DNA of 64,000 nt, from IMG/VR virus record IMGVR_UViG_3300042923_001106, positions 62,001-126,000 of that record; one strand, written 5' to 3'. Below are positions 33,450 through 41,099 of the stretch, piece by piece. Numbering within the stretch: the stretch's first letter is position 1; every line of letters begins with the position of its first letter. A model generated the notes under the pieces. It did not search any database. It had not been told where the DNA came from and saw only the letters and a list, made by a program, of their open reading frames with translations. The DNA comes from a virus. Made by a program: the position numbers and the translations under genes.

Positions 33450-33460
33450 TTTTAGGTTGA

Positions 33461-33508
33461 AATTGTTGGACTCGGAGAGTGATCGCTGTACTTTCCAGTC
33501 CAACAATT
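33461..33508 (+). terminator. Long hairpin between agrD and the LytTR gene
   Basis: AATTGTTGGACT and AGTCCAACAATT form a perfect 12-bp stem with a 24-base loop, followed by a short T-containing stretch. It could attenuate the level of the regulator relative to agrBD. Confidence 0.65.
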
Positions 33509-33539
33509 ATAGTTTCTAGAATTGGAGGATATCTTTGCT

Positions 33540-33923
33540 ATGGAGTTTTTCGCAAAAAAGAAAGATGGGAAGAATATTTCAGAAAAAGTTGAAAAAATTC
33601 ATAGCAAGGATATCTGCTATGTAACCACCGAAGGAAGAAAAGCTCATACAATTGCAAAAATGAAAGATGGCTCTGTATATTATATTTCTATGCCAATATC
33701 AGAAATTGTTCAAGGATTGGAGGAATATGAAAACTTCAAAACAACGGATCGCAGTGTAACAGTCAATATGGATAACGTTACATATTACGAAACGCTGTAC
33801 GATAGGTTATTTTTTGAACATAACAATGAAATGAGGGAGTTTACGTTTATTACTGTAGCTAGATCATATGCTAAGGAAATCAAAGTCCTAATGAGGGAAT
33901 TACGTGTAGAATTTAGGGAATAA
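33540..33923 (+). CDS. Stand-alone LytTR-type DNA-binding regulator
   Basis: About 127 residues; ATG 33,540 follows TTGGAGGATATCTTTGCT. The beta-rich layout (IHSKDICYVTTEGRKAHTI, SVYYISMPISEIVQGLEEY, FITVARSYAKEI) fits the LytTR domain used by AgrA and VirR. There is no receiver domain, so phosphorylation is not the input. It probably reads the signal through the membrane protein or acts with the repressor. Confidence 0.7.
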   Translation: MEFFAKKKDGKNISEKVEKIHSKDICYVTTEGRKAHTIAKMKDGSVYYISMPISEIVQGLEEYENFKTTDRSVTVNMDNVTYYETLYDRLFFEHNNEMREFTFITVARSYAKEIKVLMRELRVEFRE

Positions 33924-34019
33924 GGTTTTTCAAATATAAAGTAAAACAATAAAATACATTAAATAATTTTATGTGACATATTGCGACAAAATTTTCAATA
34001 TAATTACATTACATGAAAA

Positions 34020-34037
34020 TGTCAACTACATTTTGTC
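34020..34037. promoter_or_regulatory. 18-bp element shared with 2312 (inverted copy)
   Basis: TGTCAACTACATTTTGTC is the exact reverse complement of 2312-2329. A weaker copy (GACATATTGCGACAAAATT) lies about 45 bp upstream. The 33,924-34,192 gap holds these sites and A/T-rich promoter-like sequence. Confidence 0.5.
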
Positions 34038-34192
34038 AAGACGAACTGTAATTGAAATGAGTGTATTTATATATTAATATTTACCTTAATAAAGTATGTA
34101 AGGGGGATACATCAAAGTTATATATTAAGTGCAATACCGTGATGAACAAATCCTGCACTCATCAAATAAAAACTCAGCAAGGGGATGATTTT

Positions 34193-34429
34193 TTGAATAG
34201 TAAAAATTATTCAATTGGATTTAAACGCATAGATTTGCGATGGGTTATTGTCTATGGTAATGCTGCATTGGTTGAAAAGTGGATATCAAAGAATGTAACT
34301 GGTGGCAGGTTATATGGCGAGGTACATAAGTCGGAAGAAAAGATGAATAAACAGTTAGAGTATTATAAGAATGAATACGATGATGTATCCATACATAGAG
34401 TTGAAGATGCGATAAAGGAAATTGCGTAA
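34193..34429 (+). CDS. Small hypothetical protein, 78 aa
   Basis: TTG 34,193 follows AAGGGGATGATT; the frame is open further upstream but without a ribosome binding site. Sequence GFKRIDLRWVIVYGNAALVE. Expressed behind the shared 18-bp element. Unknown. Confidence 0.5.
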   Translation: MNSKNYSIGFKRIDLRWVIVYGNAALVEKWISKNVTGGRLYGEVHKSEEKMNKQLEYYKNEYDDVSIHRVEDAIKEIA

Positions 34430-34430
34430 G

Positions 34431-34450
34431 AGCTGAGAAATCAGCTTTTA
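34431..34450 (+). terminator. Terminator after the 34.2-kb gene
   Basis: AGCTGA-GAAA-TCAGCT followed by TTTTA: a tight GNRA-loop hairpin directly after the stop. Confidence 0.65.
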
Positions 34451-34531
34451 CATATCTTATTAAATAAAAGAATAAAATAACTTGTATAATATATATTAAT
34501 GTGTTATTCTAATTGAGGGGATAATCCACTA

Positions 34532-34642
34532 ATCAATAGATCGGCTGTGACATTTGTGAAGAAATTGGACGTAACAACTATTTTGCAACAAATGGGGATC
34601 GATTGGGAAAAAGTGAAGAGGATTCTGAATAAGATCAGTTGA
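34532..34642 (+). CDS. Small peptide, 31-36 aa, GTG or ATC start
   Basis: Helical peptide ending DWEKVKRILNKIS. GAGGGG at 34,515 is 11 bases before ATC 34,532; GTG 34,547 is further away. A -10-like TATAAT lies at 34,485 and a terminator-like hairpin follows, so it may be an independent small transcription unit. Confidence 0.4.
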   Translation: MNRSAVTFVKKLDVTTILQQMGIDWEKVKRILNKIS

Positions 34643-34648
34643 TCGAAG

Positions 34649-34670
34649 GAGTCTTATCAATAAGACTCTT
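34649..34670 (+). terminator. Hairpin after the small peptide gene
   Basis: GAGTCTTAT-ca-ATAAGACTC followed by TTACAT. Perfect 9-bp arms. Confidence 0.6.
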
Positions 34671-34828
34671 ACATACTAAGATTATTCTGAAAAGTTTTTC
34701 TTGTCGAGGAAGACCTAGCGTTAAAAAATAGCGCTGCAAAGCGATTATATAGATAAGATTATACTTAGGTGGTGATAAAATATCCCAATAAAAGATGAAT
34801 TTCATCGGACGATTTGAGGTTAAACTAA

Positions 34829-35746
34829 ATGACATTAGAACCTACTTACGGAAGCTTTGACACCATTGGAATGGTGACCGGCCTTTCAAACGAAAGGTCA
34901 TTTACCGAAGGACAGAAGGATGGGAATAACCCTTGGGTCAAAATCAATTTTGGGGTCAAGGTAAGTGATCGAGCGTTTGTATATGTTGAACTTATGGGTT
35001 CAAAAACACCAAATGTAAAAATCGCTTACCGAGATCCAATGACAAAGAAATTCAACAAGGAAGATTCGTTATTGATACCATGGGAATCAAGATATAATCC
35101 TAGTCGAATTAATTATGAAATACATATGCCAGTCAGGTTAAATCTTAATGAAAGTTCATCTGATGAGTCAATTTTAACTTCCTACGATGCTGCATGTGCT
35201 CTAAAAGAAAATTTGAATGACAGTGACATAGTTTATGTTCATGGAAATCTTCAGTTTTCGGAGTATGAAGGGAAATCAAAAGAAACGTATTGTGTAACGA
35301 GTCTTTCAAAAATAAAAGAAATGAATAAAGTAAATTACAAGCCGGTCGCTTCTTTTACTCAAGATTGTGTATTTTTGAACTGCAATAAAGATGATGAAAA
35401 GTTATTAATCGATACATACATAATTTGCAGGAAAAATGGAGATTTAACATGTATTCCTTATACGTTTGTTGCAAGATGTATTGATTTAATCGAGCATTTT
35501 GAGAACAACATTACATATGGATCATTGATTAAAGTTCATGGTAACATACATAATCGTGCCGATATTGTTAAGATTGATGGGCAACTTGTAGTAAAAGGAA
35601 TTGTTAAAGAACTAGAAATTAAAGGCGGCAATTTACTCGAAAAGGATAAGTACACCGAGGCAGATTTAACTTCAATTAGTAAAGAGAGCATTTTTGCGAC
35701 ACAGGGAACAGGATTTGGATCAATTGAGGAAGATCCGTTCGGTTAA
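34829..35746 (+). CDS. Putative single-stranded-DNA-binding-like protein A, acidic SSB-like tail
   Basis: A 305-residue protein. GMVTGLSNERSFTEGQKDGN then WVKINFGVKVSDRAFVYVEL is an OB-fold-like beta pattern. The C-terminus ends in IEEDPFG, an acidic-Pro-Phe tip like that of SSB proteins. The next gene has the same plan. The set (two such proteins plus a RecA-like ATPase) suggests a phage recombination or replication module. Confidence 0.55.
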   Translation: MTLEPTYGSFDTIGMVTGLSNERSFTEGQKDGNNPWVKINFGVKVSDRAFVYVELMGSKTPNVKIAYRDPMTKKFNKEDSLLIPWESRYNPSRINYEIHMPVRLNLNESSSDESILTSYDAACALKENLNDSDIVYVHGNLQFSEYEGKSKETYCVTSLSKIKEMNKVNYKPVASFTQDCVFLNCNKDDEKLLIDTYIICRKNGDLTCIPYTFVARCIDLIEHFENNITYGSLIKVHGNIHNRADIVKIDGQLVVKGIVKELEIKGGNLLEKDKYTEADLTSISKESIFATQGTGFGSIEEDPFG

Positions 35747-35864
35747 CTTGAAAGGATGTGAGTGTATAGTTAACGGTACTATAAGAAGTCCTCCATATTG
35801 ATTTAGTATATTATAAAAATAAAACATAAAAATAATAAAAAATTAAGGGAGATGTCCATACGTA

Positions 35865-36797
35865 ATGTCCGAGAAAAAAGAATTGCGTCAAGCCGAAAAC
35901 GTAGCAAAAATTGAAGGTATTGTTGCAGATATTCGTATTGAAACAAAAGAAGTAAATGGTAAACCGGCTATCAGTGGAGAAATTGATATTCTAGTCGGTG
36001 AAGATACTCATACAGTGAATGTATTTTCTTATAAGAAGAATGGAGAAGGGAAAGAGAGCGGACTATACAAGGGGTTTGTAACGGTCATGAACGATTACAA
36101 GTCCATTAAAGCACATGGAAAAGATGCTGCCGATAAAGTACGCATTACTCAAGGTCAAATCGATCTGAATGATTACTATGGGGCAGACGGACTATTGCGA
36201 TCCTTCCCACAACTCAAAACAAACTTTGTCAATCGTCTTCAGTCCGGGGATACATTTGAACCAAAGGCAGAGTTTACCCTTGAGATGGTAATTGCAGTGG
36301 TTAAGGAAGAAATGAAAGATAATGAAGCAACAGGTCGAGCGATTATTAAAGGATATGTCCCCGTTTATGGGAATAAAGTAATTCCATTCGATGTAGTAGT
36401 TGCTGAGAAAAAAGCCGTAGACTATGTTACCTCTAATTATGAAAAAGGAACAACAGTTACTGTCCACGGTGAAATTGTAAATAAGAAAGTTCTTACTACA
36501 AAAGAAGTTGAAGTTGAATTCGGTGATCCGAAAGTGGATACTTCTGAGCGAACTGTTCGAGAGTATTCTGTTAAGGGCGGGACAGCACCAAAAGACCAAG
36601 AAGATGTAAAAGCTTATAAAGTTGCTGATATCAAAAAGGGACTCGAAGAGCGAGAAAAGATGCTTGCCGAAAAGAAAGAGAAAGCAGCGAAGAAGGATAG
36701 CAACAATTCTTCATCCAACAAGAGCAAAGATCCATTTGGCGATAGTGAAGCCTTTGGAAAACCGATTGACATTAGCGATGATGACCTTCCTTTTTGA
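35865..36797 (+). CDS. Putative single-stranded-DNA-binding-like protein B, canonical SSB tail
   Basis: A 310-residue protein. Two OB-like regions: AKIEGIVADIRIETKEVNGK at the start, and IIKGYVPVYGNKVIPFDVVV in the middle. A Lys/Ser-rich linker leads to ISDDDLPF, nearly identical to the SSB C-terminal tip that recruits repair and replication proteins. It is paralogous in layout to the preceding protein. Strong ribosome binding site AAGGGAGATG. Confidence 0.65.
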   Translation: MSEKKELRQAENVAKIEGIVADIRIETKEVNGKPAISGEIDILVGEDTHTVNVFSYKKNGEGKESGLYKGFVTVMNDYKSIKAHGKDAADKVRITQGQIDLNDYYGADGLLRSFPQLKTNFVNRLQSGDTFEPKAEFTLEMVIAVVKEEMKDNEATGRAIIKGYVPVYGNKVIPFDVVVAEKKAVDYVTSNYEKGTTVTVHGEIVNKKVLTTKEVEVEFGDPKVDTSERTVREYSVKGGTAPKDQEDVKAYKVADIKKGLEEREKMLAEKKEKAAKKDSNNSSSNKSKDPFGDSEAFGKPIDISDDDLPF

Positions 36798-36829
36798 CTA
36801 TAAATGTAAAATAAATAAAGCAAAGCAAT

Positions 36830-36855
36830 GGGGTAGTTAAATAAACAACTGCCCC
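36830..36855 (+). terminator. Attenuator-like hairpin between SSB-like and ATPase genes
   Basis: GGGGTAGTT and AACTGCCCC form a 9-bp stem with one G-T pair, followed by TTAATAAAAAA. Probably lowers read-through to the ATPase gene. Confidence 0.55.
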
Positions 36856-36885
36856 TTAATAAAAAATAGGAGGAAAATAATTTAA

Positions 36886-37878
36886 ATGTCATTAGATATC
36901 TTTAATCCGCAAATTTCCGTTATTTCGAGTGGTCTTGAAGGAAAGGTAATATTGATTTATGGTAGCAACTCCTTAGGTAAAACGTTTCAAACCACAAGAA
37001 TGAAAAAGCCTTACTATTTAGGTTTTGAAAAAGGGCTTGGAGCAATCTCAGGGATTCCATTTGCACCGATCAATAAATGGAGCGACTTCAAAAAGGTTAA
37101 TCGTCAGTTAACTTCTCCTTCGACACTAGAAAAAGCAAAGGAACTTTATCAAACGATTATTTTTGATGAGGTAGAAGCTTCTGCACGGTATTGCCAAAAA
37201 TATATTTGTGATTTGTACGAAGCAGATAGTATTAAAAGCGGTAACGAAGGGTACGGTTTGTGGAAGGAATATGAACTTGAATATTGGACTGAGATTGATA
37301 AATTGTTAGGTGCTGGTTATACAATTGCTTTTATTGCACATCAAGACTTCAGTAAGGAATTAGATAAAATTTATCCTAAAGGTGACAAACGTGCTTTAGC
37401 ACCGATTGTTGATAATAGCGATGTAATTGTTTACTTGCGCTCAAATGGTATTGATGAGAAAAACAATGTCATTAAATCAAGTGCATATTTTAATGAGACT
37501 AAAGAATTTTTCGCTCGTAGTCGATTTAATTATATTCAAAATCATCTTCCTGAATTTACGGCAGAAAATTTGGAGCAAGCACTAATTCAAGCAATTAAAA
37601 AGCAGGAAGAAGTTGAAGGAATTAAGTCGGTTACATATGAACAAAAGAAAGAAGTATACGATTCTGGCGAACTAGACTTCGATAAAATTGTAGCAGAGAT
37701 CAATGAGTTGGGTAAAAAATTCCAAGCAGCTAAACGACTTGTAGAATGCACTGAGATTATTGAAAGACACATTGGAAAAAATAAAAAGATTAAAGAATGT
37801 ACGAAATCACAGGTTGAAGCATTATCGCTTATCCTAGACGAGATTAAAGAGTTGCCACAACCTCAAGTAGAAGCATAA
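36886..37878 (+). CDS. RecA-like P-loop ATPase (Sak4/AAA_24 type)
   Basis: A 330-residue protein. Walker A in LIYGSNSLGKTFQ, Walker B in QTIIFDEVEASA, and AFIAHQDFSKEL as sensor-like segment. This order is that of Sak4-family single-strand annealing ATPases, which work with SSB. The two SSB-tailed proteins just upstream fit that partnership. The C-terminal 80 residues are helical. Confidence 0.75.
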   Translation: MSLDIFNPQISVISSGLEGKVILIYGSNSLGKTFQTTRMKKPYYLGFEKGLGAISGIPFAPINKWSDFKKVNRQLTSPSTLEKAKELYQTIIFDEVEASARYCQKYICDLYEADSIKSGNEGYGLWKEYELEYWTEIDKLLGAGYTIAFIAHQDFSKELDKIYPKGDKRALAPIVDNSDVIVYLRSNGIDEKNNVIKSSAYFNETKEFFARSRFNYIQNHLPEFTAENLEQALIQAIKKQEEVEGIKSVTYEQKKEVYDSGELDFDKIVAEINELGKKFQAAKRLVECTEIIERHIGKNKKIKECTKSQVEALSLILDEIKELPQPQVEA

Positions 37879-37898
37879 GATAGCCATTTAAATAATCA

Positions 37899-37980
37899 TT
37901 TCATTCGGAGGCATTACAGTTGAGTCGAGGACTGTAGGGTGGTTGGGGATGCTCAAATGGCGTGGGAAGCCATTAAAATA
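37899..37980 (+). other. GC-rich spacer, possible tiny peptide
   Basis: After CGGAGG, two frames compete: a TTG start gives only 5 codons; another frame, open from ATT directly after the ribosome binding site, gives 22 codons (VESRTVGWLGMLKWRGKPLK). The segment is more GC-rich than its surroundings. It may be a leader or a peptide; evidence is thin. Confidence 0.25.
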
Positions 37981-38023
37981 AATGAATATAATATATAAAA
38001 AGTCTAAGTTTATTGGAGGCATG

Positions 38024-38569
38024 ATGAGGAAGGCAGAGGTTAGCCTATCTGTTGGATTGATTGGGTTCAGTTTAGTTGGACTTTTTTTGATACTAACCAA
38101 CACAACAGAAATTAAAAACACGACTTCAATAGATGTTGTCGCTAAACAGACCGAGGTTGAGCAAGAATTTTTGAATGCTAATACATCATCTCCAGAATCA
38201 ATACTGTTGAGTGCCGAACCAAGAGTAGAAATAGAACTATCCAAAGAAACAAAAGAAGAACTCGCTATATTCGCTGTTACGGCGTACACATCGGGCTACG
38301 AGTCAACTCAAAAGAAAAAAGGTGATCCGTTATATGGAATTACAGCCAGTGGAGAACGTGCTGTAGAAGGTCTAACAGTCTCTGCAGATTGGAGAGTGTT
38401 GCCAAAAGGGACTCGAGTTTATATAGAGGGAATTGGTGAAAGAGTCGTGCAAGATAAAGGTGGCGCAATAAAAGGAAATAAACTGGACGTATATTTTGAA
38501 AGTTTAAAAGACGCCAAGGCATTCGGTAAACAAAAATTAGCAGTAACAATATTGGAAAGAGGTGATTGA
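38024..38569 (+). CDS. 3D-domain protein (YorM-like)
   Basis: About 181 residues. An N-terminal membrane anchor (VSLSVGLIGFSLVGLFLI) is followed by a linker and a C-terminal 3D domain: FAVTAYTSGYES, GITASGERAVEG, LPKGTRVYIEGIG, VQDKGGAIKGNKLDVYF, with the catalytic-type Asp residues. 3D domains occur in peptidoglycan lytic transglycosylases such as YuiC, and in SPbeta YorM. Probably acts on cell wall outside the membrane. Confidence 0.8.
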   Translation: MRKAEVSLSVGLIGFSLVGLFLILTNTTEIKNTTSIDVVAKQTEVEQEFLNANTSSPESILLSAEPRVEIELSKETKEELAIFAVTAYTSGYESTQKKKGDPLYGITASGERAVEGLTVSADWRVLPKGTRVYIEGIGERVVQDKGGAIKGNKLDVYFESLKDAKAFGKQKLAVTILERGD

Positions 38570-38570
38570 A

Positions 38571-38843
38571 ATTAGTTTTTCTGCATCTGAACGAGAGACT
38601 GTAATTCAGACTGATGATGAGAGTGGTAAATATAAAATCTACACATTACAACAAAAAGTGCAAACCAAACTAAAGAGAGCAAACATATTACCATATAAAA
38701 CTGATACTGACGGTGCAATGTACTTCGAATTAGATTTTAATCAAATAAGTTTTCGTGCTAAGAGTGATAAGCCTAAGCGAGTAATGAGTGATGAACACAA
38801 GGACAAGTTGAGGAAAGGGAGGGAAGCAAAATCAAGATTATAG
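38571..38843 (+). CDS. Hypothetical protein, about 90 aa, probable ATT start
   Basis: AAAGAGGTG is 6 bases before ATT 38,571 (MSFSASERETVIQ if read as Met). The upstream GTG at 38,562 is part of that ribosome binding site, and the previous stop (38,567) lies between. Basic C-terminus (MSDEHKDKLRKGREAKSRL) as in AP2/NUMOD-linked DNA-binding tails. Confidence 0.55.
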   Translation: MSFSASERETVIQTDDESGKYKIYTLQQKVQTKLKRANILPYKTDTDGAMYFELDFNQISFRAKSDKPKRVMSDEHKDKLRKGREAKSRL

Positions 38844-39436
38844 CAATCGAGGGCTTAGATAAATCAGGGAAAGCAACCCAATCTAATATGTTGTATAAAA
38901 AAATTGAACAATATGGCTATAAAGTTGCCAAAAGTGAATTCCACCGATACGACACGAATACTGGAAAACTCATTATGGATTGGTTAACTCGAAAATGGGA
39001 TGTGAGTCAAAAGTCTATTGAATTGATTATGGCTGCCGACAAGCAAGCACAGCAGGAATGGTTTTCTCAACTCGATAAAGAAGGTTACGACTACCTTATT
39101 CTAGACAGGTACACGCTAAGTCAAGCTGCATATGGTGTAGCCAATGGGATTCAAGGATCATGGATAATTGAGTTGCAAAAGTATATGCGCAAACCTGATT
39201 TAGACATAGTAATCGACATTCCTGCTGAAATCAGTATGAGTCGAAAGGGTAAACACAACAACGGTCAAAACGATAAGTATGAATCCGACTTAGAAATGTT
39301 GAAGCGTGTTCGGGAGAACTATAAATCTTTTTCTACATACTACTCAGCACCCGTAAAGAAAATAGTTGATGGTACAAAATCGATTGAGGAAATACATAAT
39401 GAAATCTTTAATATTGTTCTGGGGGTAGGAAGTTGA
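38831..39436 (+). CDS. tmk: Thymidylate kinase, ATC start
   Basis: A 201-residue protein. KIIAIEGLDKSGKATQSNML is the P-loop of dTMP kinases; YDYLILDRYTLSQAAYG holds the DRY/DRF substrate motif, and DIVIDIPAEISMSRK the lid region. Phosphorylates dTMP to dTDP. GGGAGGG lies 7 bases before ATC 38,831, which stands exactly where Met belongs. The frame is open upstream only to 38,795 and holds no ATG, GTG or TTG; the first ATG (38,888) would remove the P-loop. Confidence 0.85.
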   Translation: MKIIAIEGLDKSGKATQSNMLYKKIEQYGYKVAKSEFHRYDTNTGKLIMDWLTRKWDVSQKSIELIMAADKQAQQEWFSQLDKEGYDYLILDRYTLSQAAYGVANGIQGSWIIELQKYMRKPDLDIVIDIPAEISMSRKGKHNNGQNDKYESDLEMLKRVRENYKSFSTYYSAPVKKIVDGTKSIEEIHNEIFNIVLGVGS

Positions 39437-39744
39437 GCACAAAAGTAGTTTACATTTCAGGGCCAATGACTGGCGTAAAGGCCAATAATTTTCATGAATT
39501 TAATCGTGTAGCAGCCATTTTAAGGAATAGCGGATATGAAGTTATCAATCCTGCAGATCATGGGTGTTCGGAAAGTTTATCATGGTCAGATTATATGAGG
39601 ATGGATATTGCGGATCTCATTGAGTGCGATCTAATTGCTACTCTTGATGGGTGGGAACTCTCAAAAGGAGCAAGATTAGAGGTACATATAGCAAAAGAAT
39701 TAGGAATGGATGTTTTGGATTATCGTGAGCTGATCAACAAATAA
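39433..39744 (+). CDS. DUF4406 / nucleoside deoxyribosyltransferase-like protein
   Basis: A 103-residue protein. VVYISGPMTGVKANNFHEFN, EVINPADHG, DLIATLDGWELSKGARLEVH are the DUF4406 signature. TTG start after GGGGTAGGAAG in a 4-base overlap with tmk, so both nucleotide-metabolism genes are coupled. Exact reaction unknown. Confidence 0.8.
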   Translation: MSTKVVYISGPMTGVKANNFHEFNRVAAILRNSGYEVINPADHGCSESLSWSDYMRMDIADLIECDLIATLDGWELSKGARLEVHIAKELGMDVLDYRELINK

Positions 39745-39784
39745 AATATATTTTTTATTGGATAGAGAAAAGGAGAATTTGAAA

Positions 39785-40054
39785 ATGGAAAACATTAAAT
39801 TGGTGGCAGAAAAACTTAAAGAAATTGAGGAGTTCGTAAAGAAAAATCTAAGTACTCATTATGATGATGTGCTTGAACATGTTGAATACAAACTAGATGC
39901 CGTGAAACAGATTGCTCAAGCCAACCATATTCCTTTGATCGTTACTGCGGAGGATATTATCAACAAGTACCGTGAAGAAGAAGAATCATCTGAATATGAG
40001 GAAGAGAGTAGTAGTTATTATTATGAAGAAGAATCATCTTATTATGAAGAATAG
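39785..40054 (+). CDS. Acidic-tail protein, 89 aa
   Basis: ATG 39,785 after AAAGGAGAATTTGAAA. Helical N-terminal 65 residues, then a striking Glu/Ser/Tyr low-complexity tail (EEESSSYYYEEESSYYEE). The repetitive DNA (GAAGAAGAATCATC units) may vary in length. Unknown. Confidence 0.6.
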   Translation: MENIKLVAEKLKEIEEFVKKNLSTHYDDVLEHVEYKLDAVKQIAQANHIPLIVTAEDIINKYREEEESSEYEEESSSYYYEEESSYYEE

Positions 40055-40065
40055 GAGATTAACAA

Positions 40066-41049
40066 ATGATCGTTATAGGATCTAAGGCACTAACTTTTCG
40101 GTTAGAACAAACAGAAGAAGTTGTTGAACGGTGGTATAAAACGGACTATGACGTTTTGATGAGTATCGATGAATTCAAATCGTGGTGTAGCAGGTATAAA
40201 GAAGAGATAATTAAACTCTACCCAACGCAGGAGAATAAGTATAAAGCCATTCTTTCTAAATATGGTAGGAAGAAACAATACGAAATCGAGATTGGATATG
40301 AAGGAACATCTGCAGAATTCTTATTGAAACACGAACAGAATGTTACCGACTGTGCTGTATTTGGTTACTTTGGCGAATTGTTCAATGCACTCAGCCTTCA
40401 ATATCAGTTTTTAACCAAACGCTCTCATTTGATTTATCCGGTACATTTCGAGAAAAATATGAACGACTACCATCTTATAAAGTCGCTCATTGGAGATTTC
40501 AAAAGAGATGAGCTAATGCAGGAGTATTATAAATTGCGCGCTGCCGAGGCAAAGGAACGGTACAGTCGATTTAAGACGCCAAAATTGAATGTTACAAACG
40601 AAGACTTCTTTAGTTCAAAGTTGGCAGTTGAAAATTACTTTGTACATGACGACATTCATGAGGTAATGAAGCATCACGATGTCCCTGTTTATGAAATGAT
40701 GAAGCGAGATTTTGGATTGGCCAAATGTGAAAAAGATATGTTCTTTGCATTGCCTTATGATTATCAAATTCAAGCTGTTCAAGAAGAAGCGTACACTATA
40801 GCCTTAGAAAGATACATAGTACCCCAAGCAGGAGAGGATTGGCAGAATTACTTAAATTGCTATAAGAAAGCACTAATGCGAATCTGCACAACCCTTTGTT
40901 CTGGATGGTTCAGGAGCTTTGCTATCGAAAACTATAATGTTATAGTCGAAAGGTACAATCCTGATTTTGTGAAGAGGTTTAAGGCAGCTTTTGATACAGG
41001 AGAAATTAAGGCACTCGAAGACAAAGTTGTTCCAGAAATGATTGCTTAA
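40066..41049 (+). CDS. Nucleotidyltransferase-like phage protein, 327 aa
   Basis: The N-terminus (IVIGSKALTFRL) followed by a Lys-Thr-Asp-Tyr-Asp-Val strand resembles the G-S-x...DxD core of nucleotidyltransferase-fold proteins. The rest is helical and resembles large phage unknown proteins with conserved His/Asp (VHDDIHEVMKHHDVPVYEMM). Function unknown. Confidence 0.5.
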   Translation: MIVIGSKALTFRLEQTEEVVERWYKTDYDVLMSIDEFKSWCSRYKEEIIKLYPTQENKYKAILSKYGRKKQYEIEIGYEGTSAEFLLKHEQNVTDCAVFGYFGELFNALSLQYQFLTKRSHLIYPVHFEKNMNDYHLIKSLIGDFKRDELMQEYYKLRAAEAKERYSRFKTPKLNVTNEDFFSSKLAVENYFVHDDIHEVMKHHDVPVYEMMKRDFGLAKCEKDMFFALPYDYQIQAVQEEAYTIALERYIVPQAGEDWQNYLNCYKKALMRICTTLCSGWFRSFAIENYNVIVERYNPDFVKRFKAAFDTGEIKALEDKVVPEMIA

Positions 41050-41099
41050 TTAATTTTATATTAAATAAAATGTTTTAATATACGGAGGAGTGATATGAA

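Noticed and set aside
34676-34828. tRNA or structured RNA before the SSB-like genes
   Set aside because: GC-containing short stems exist (TAGCGCTG), but no cloverleaf or known riboswitch core could be drawn. The stretch also holds a ribosome binding site followed by only ATATCCCAATAA, so I see no gene here.
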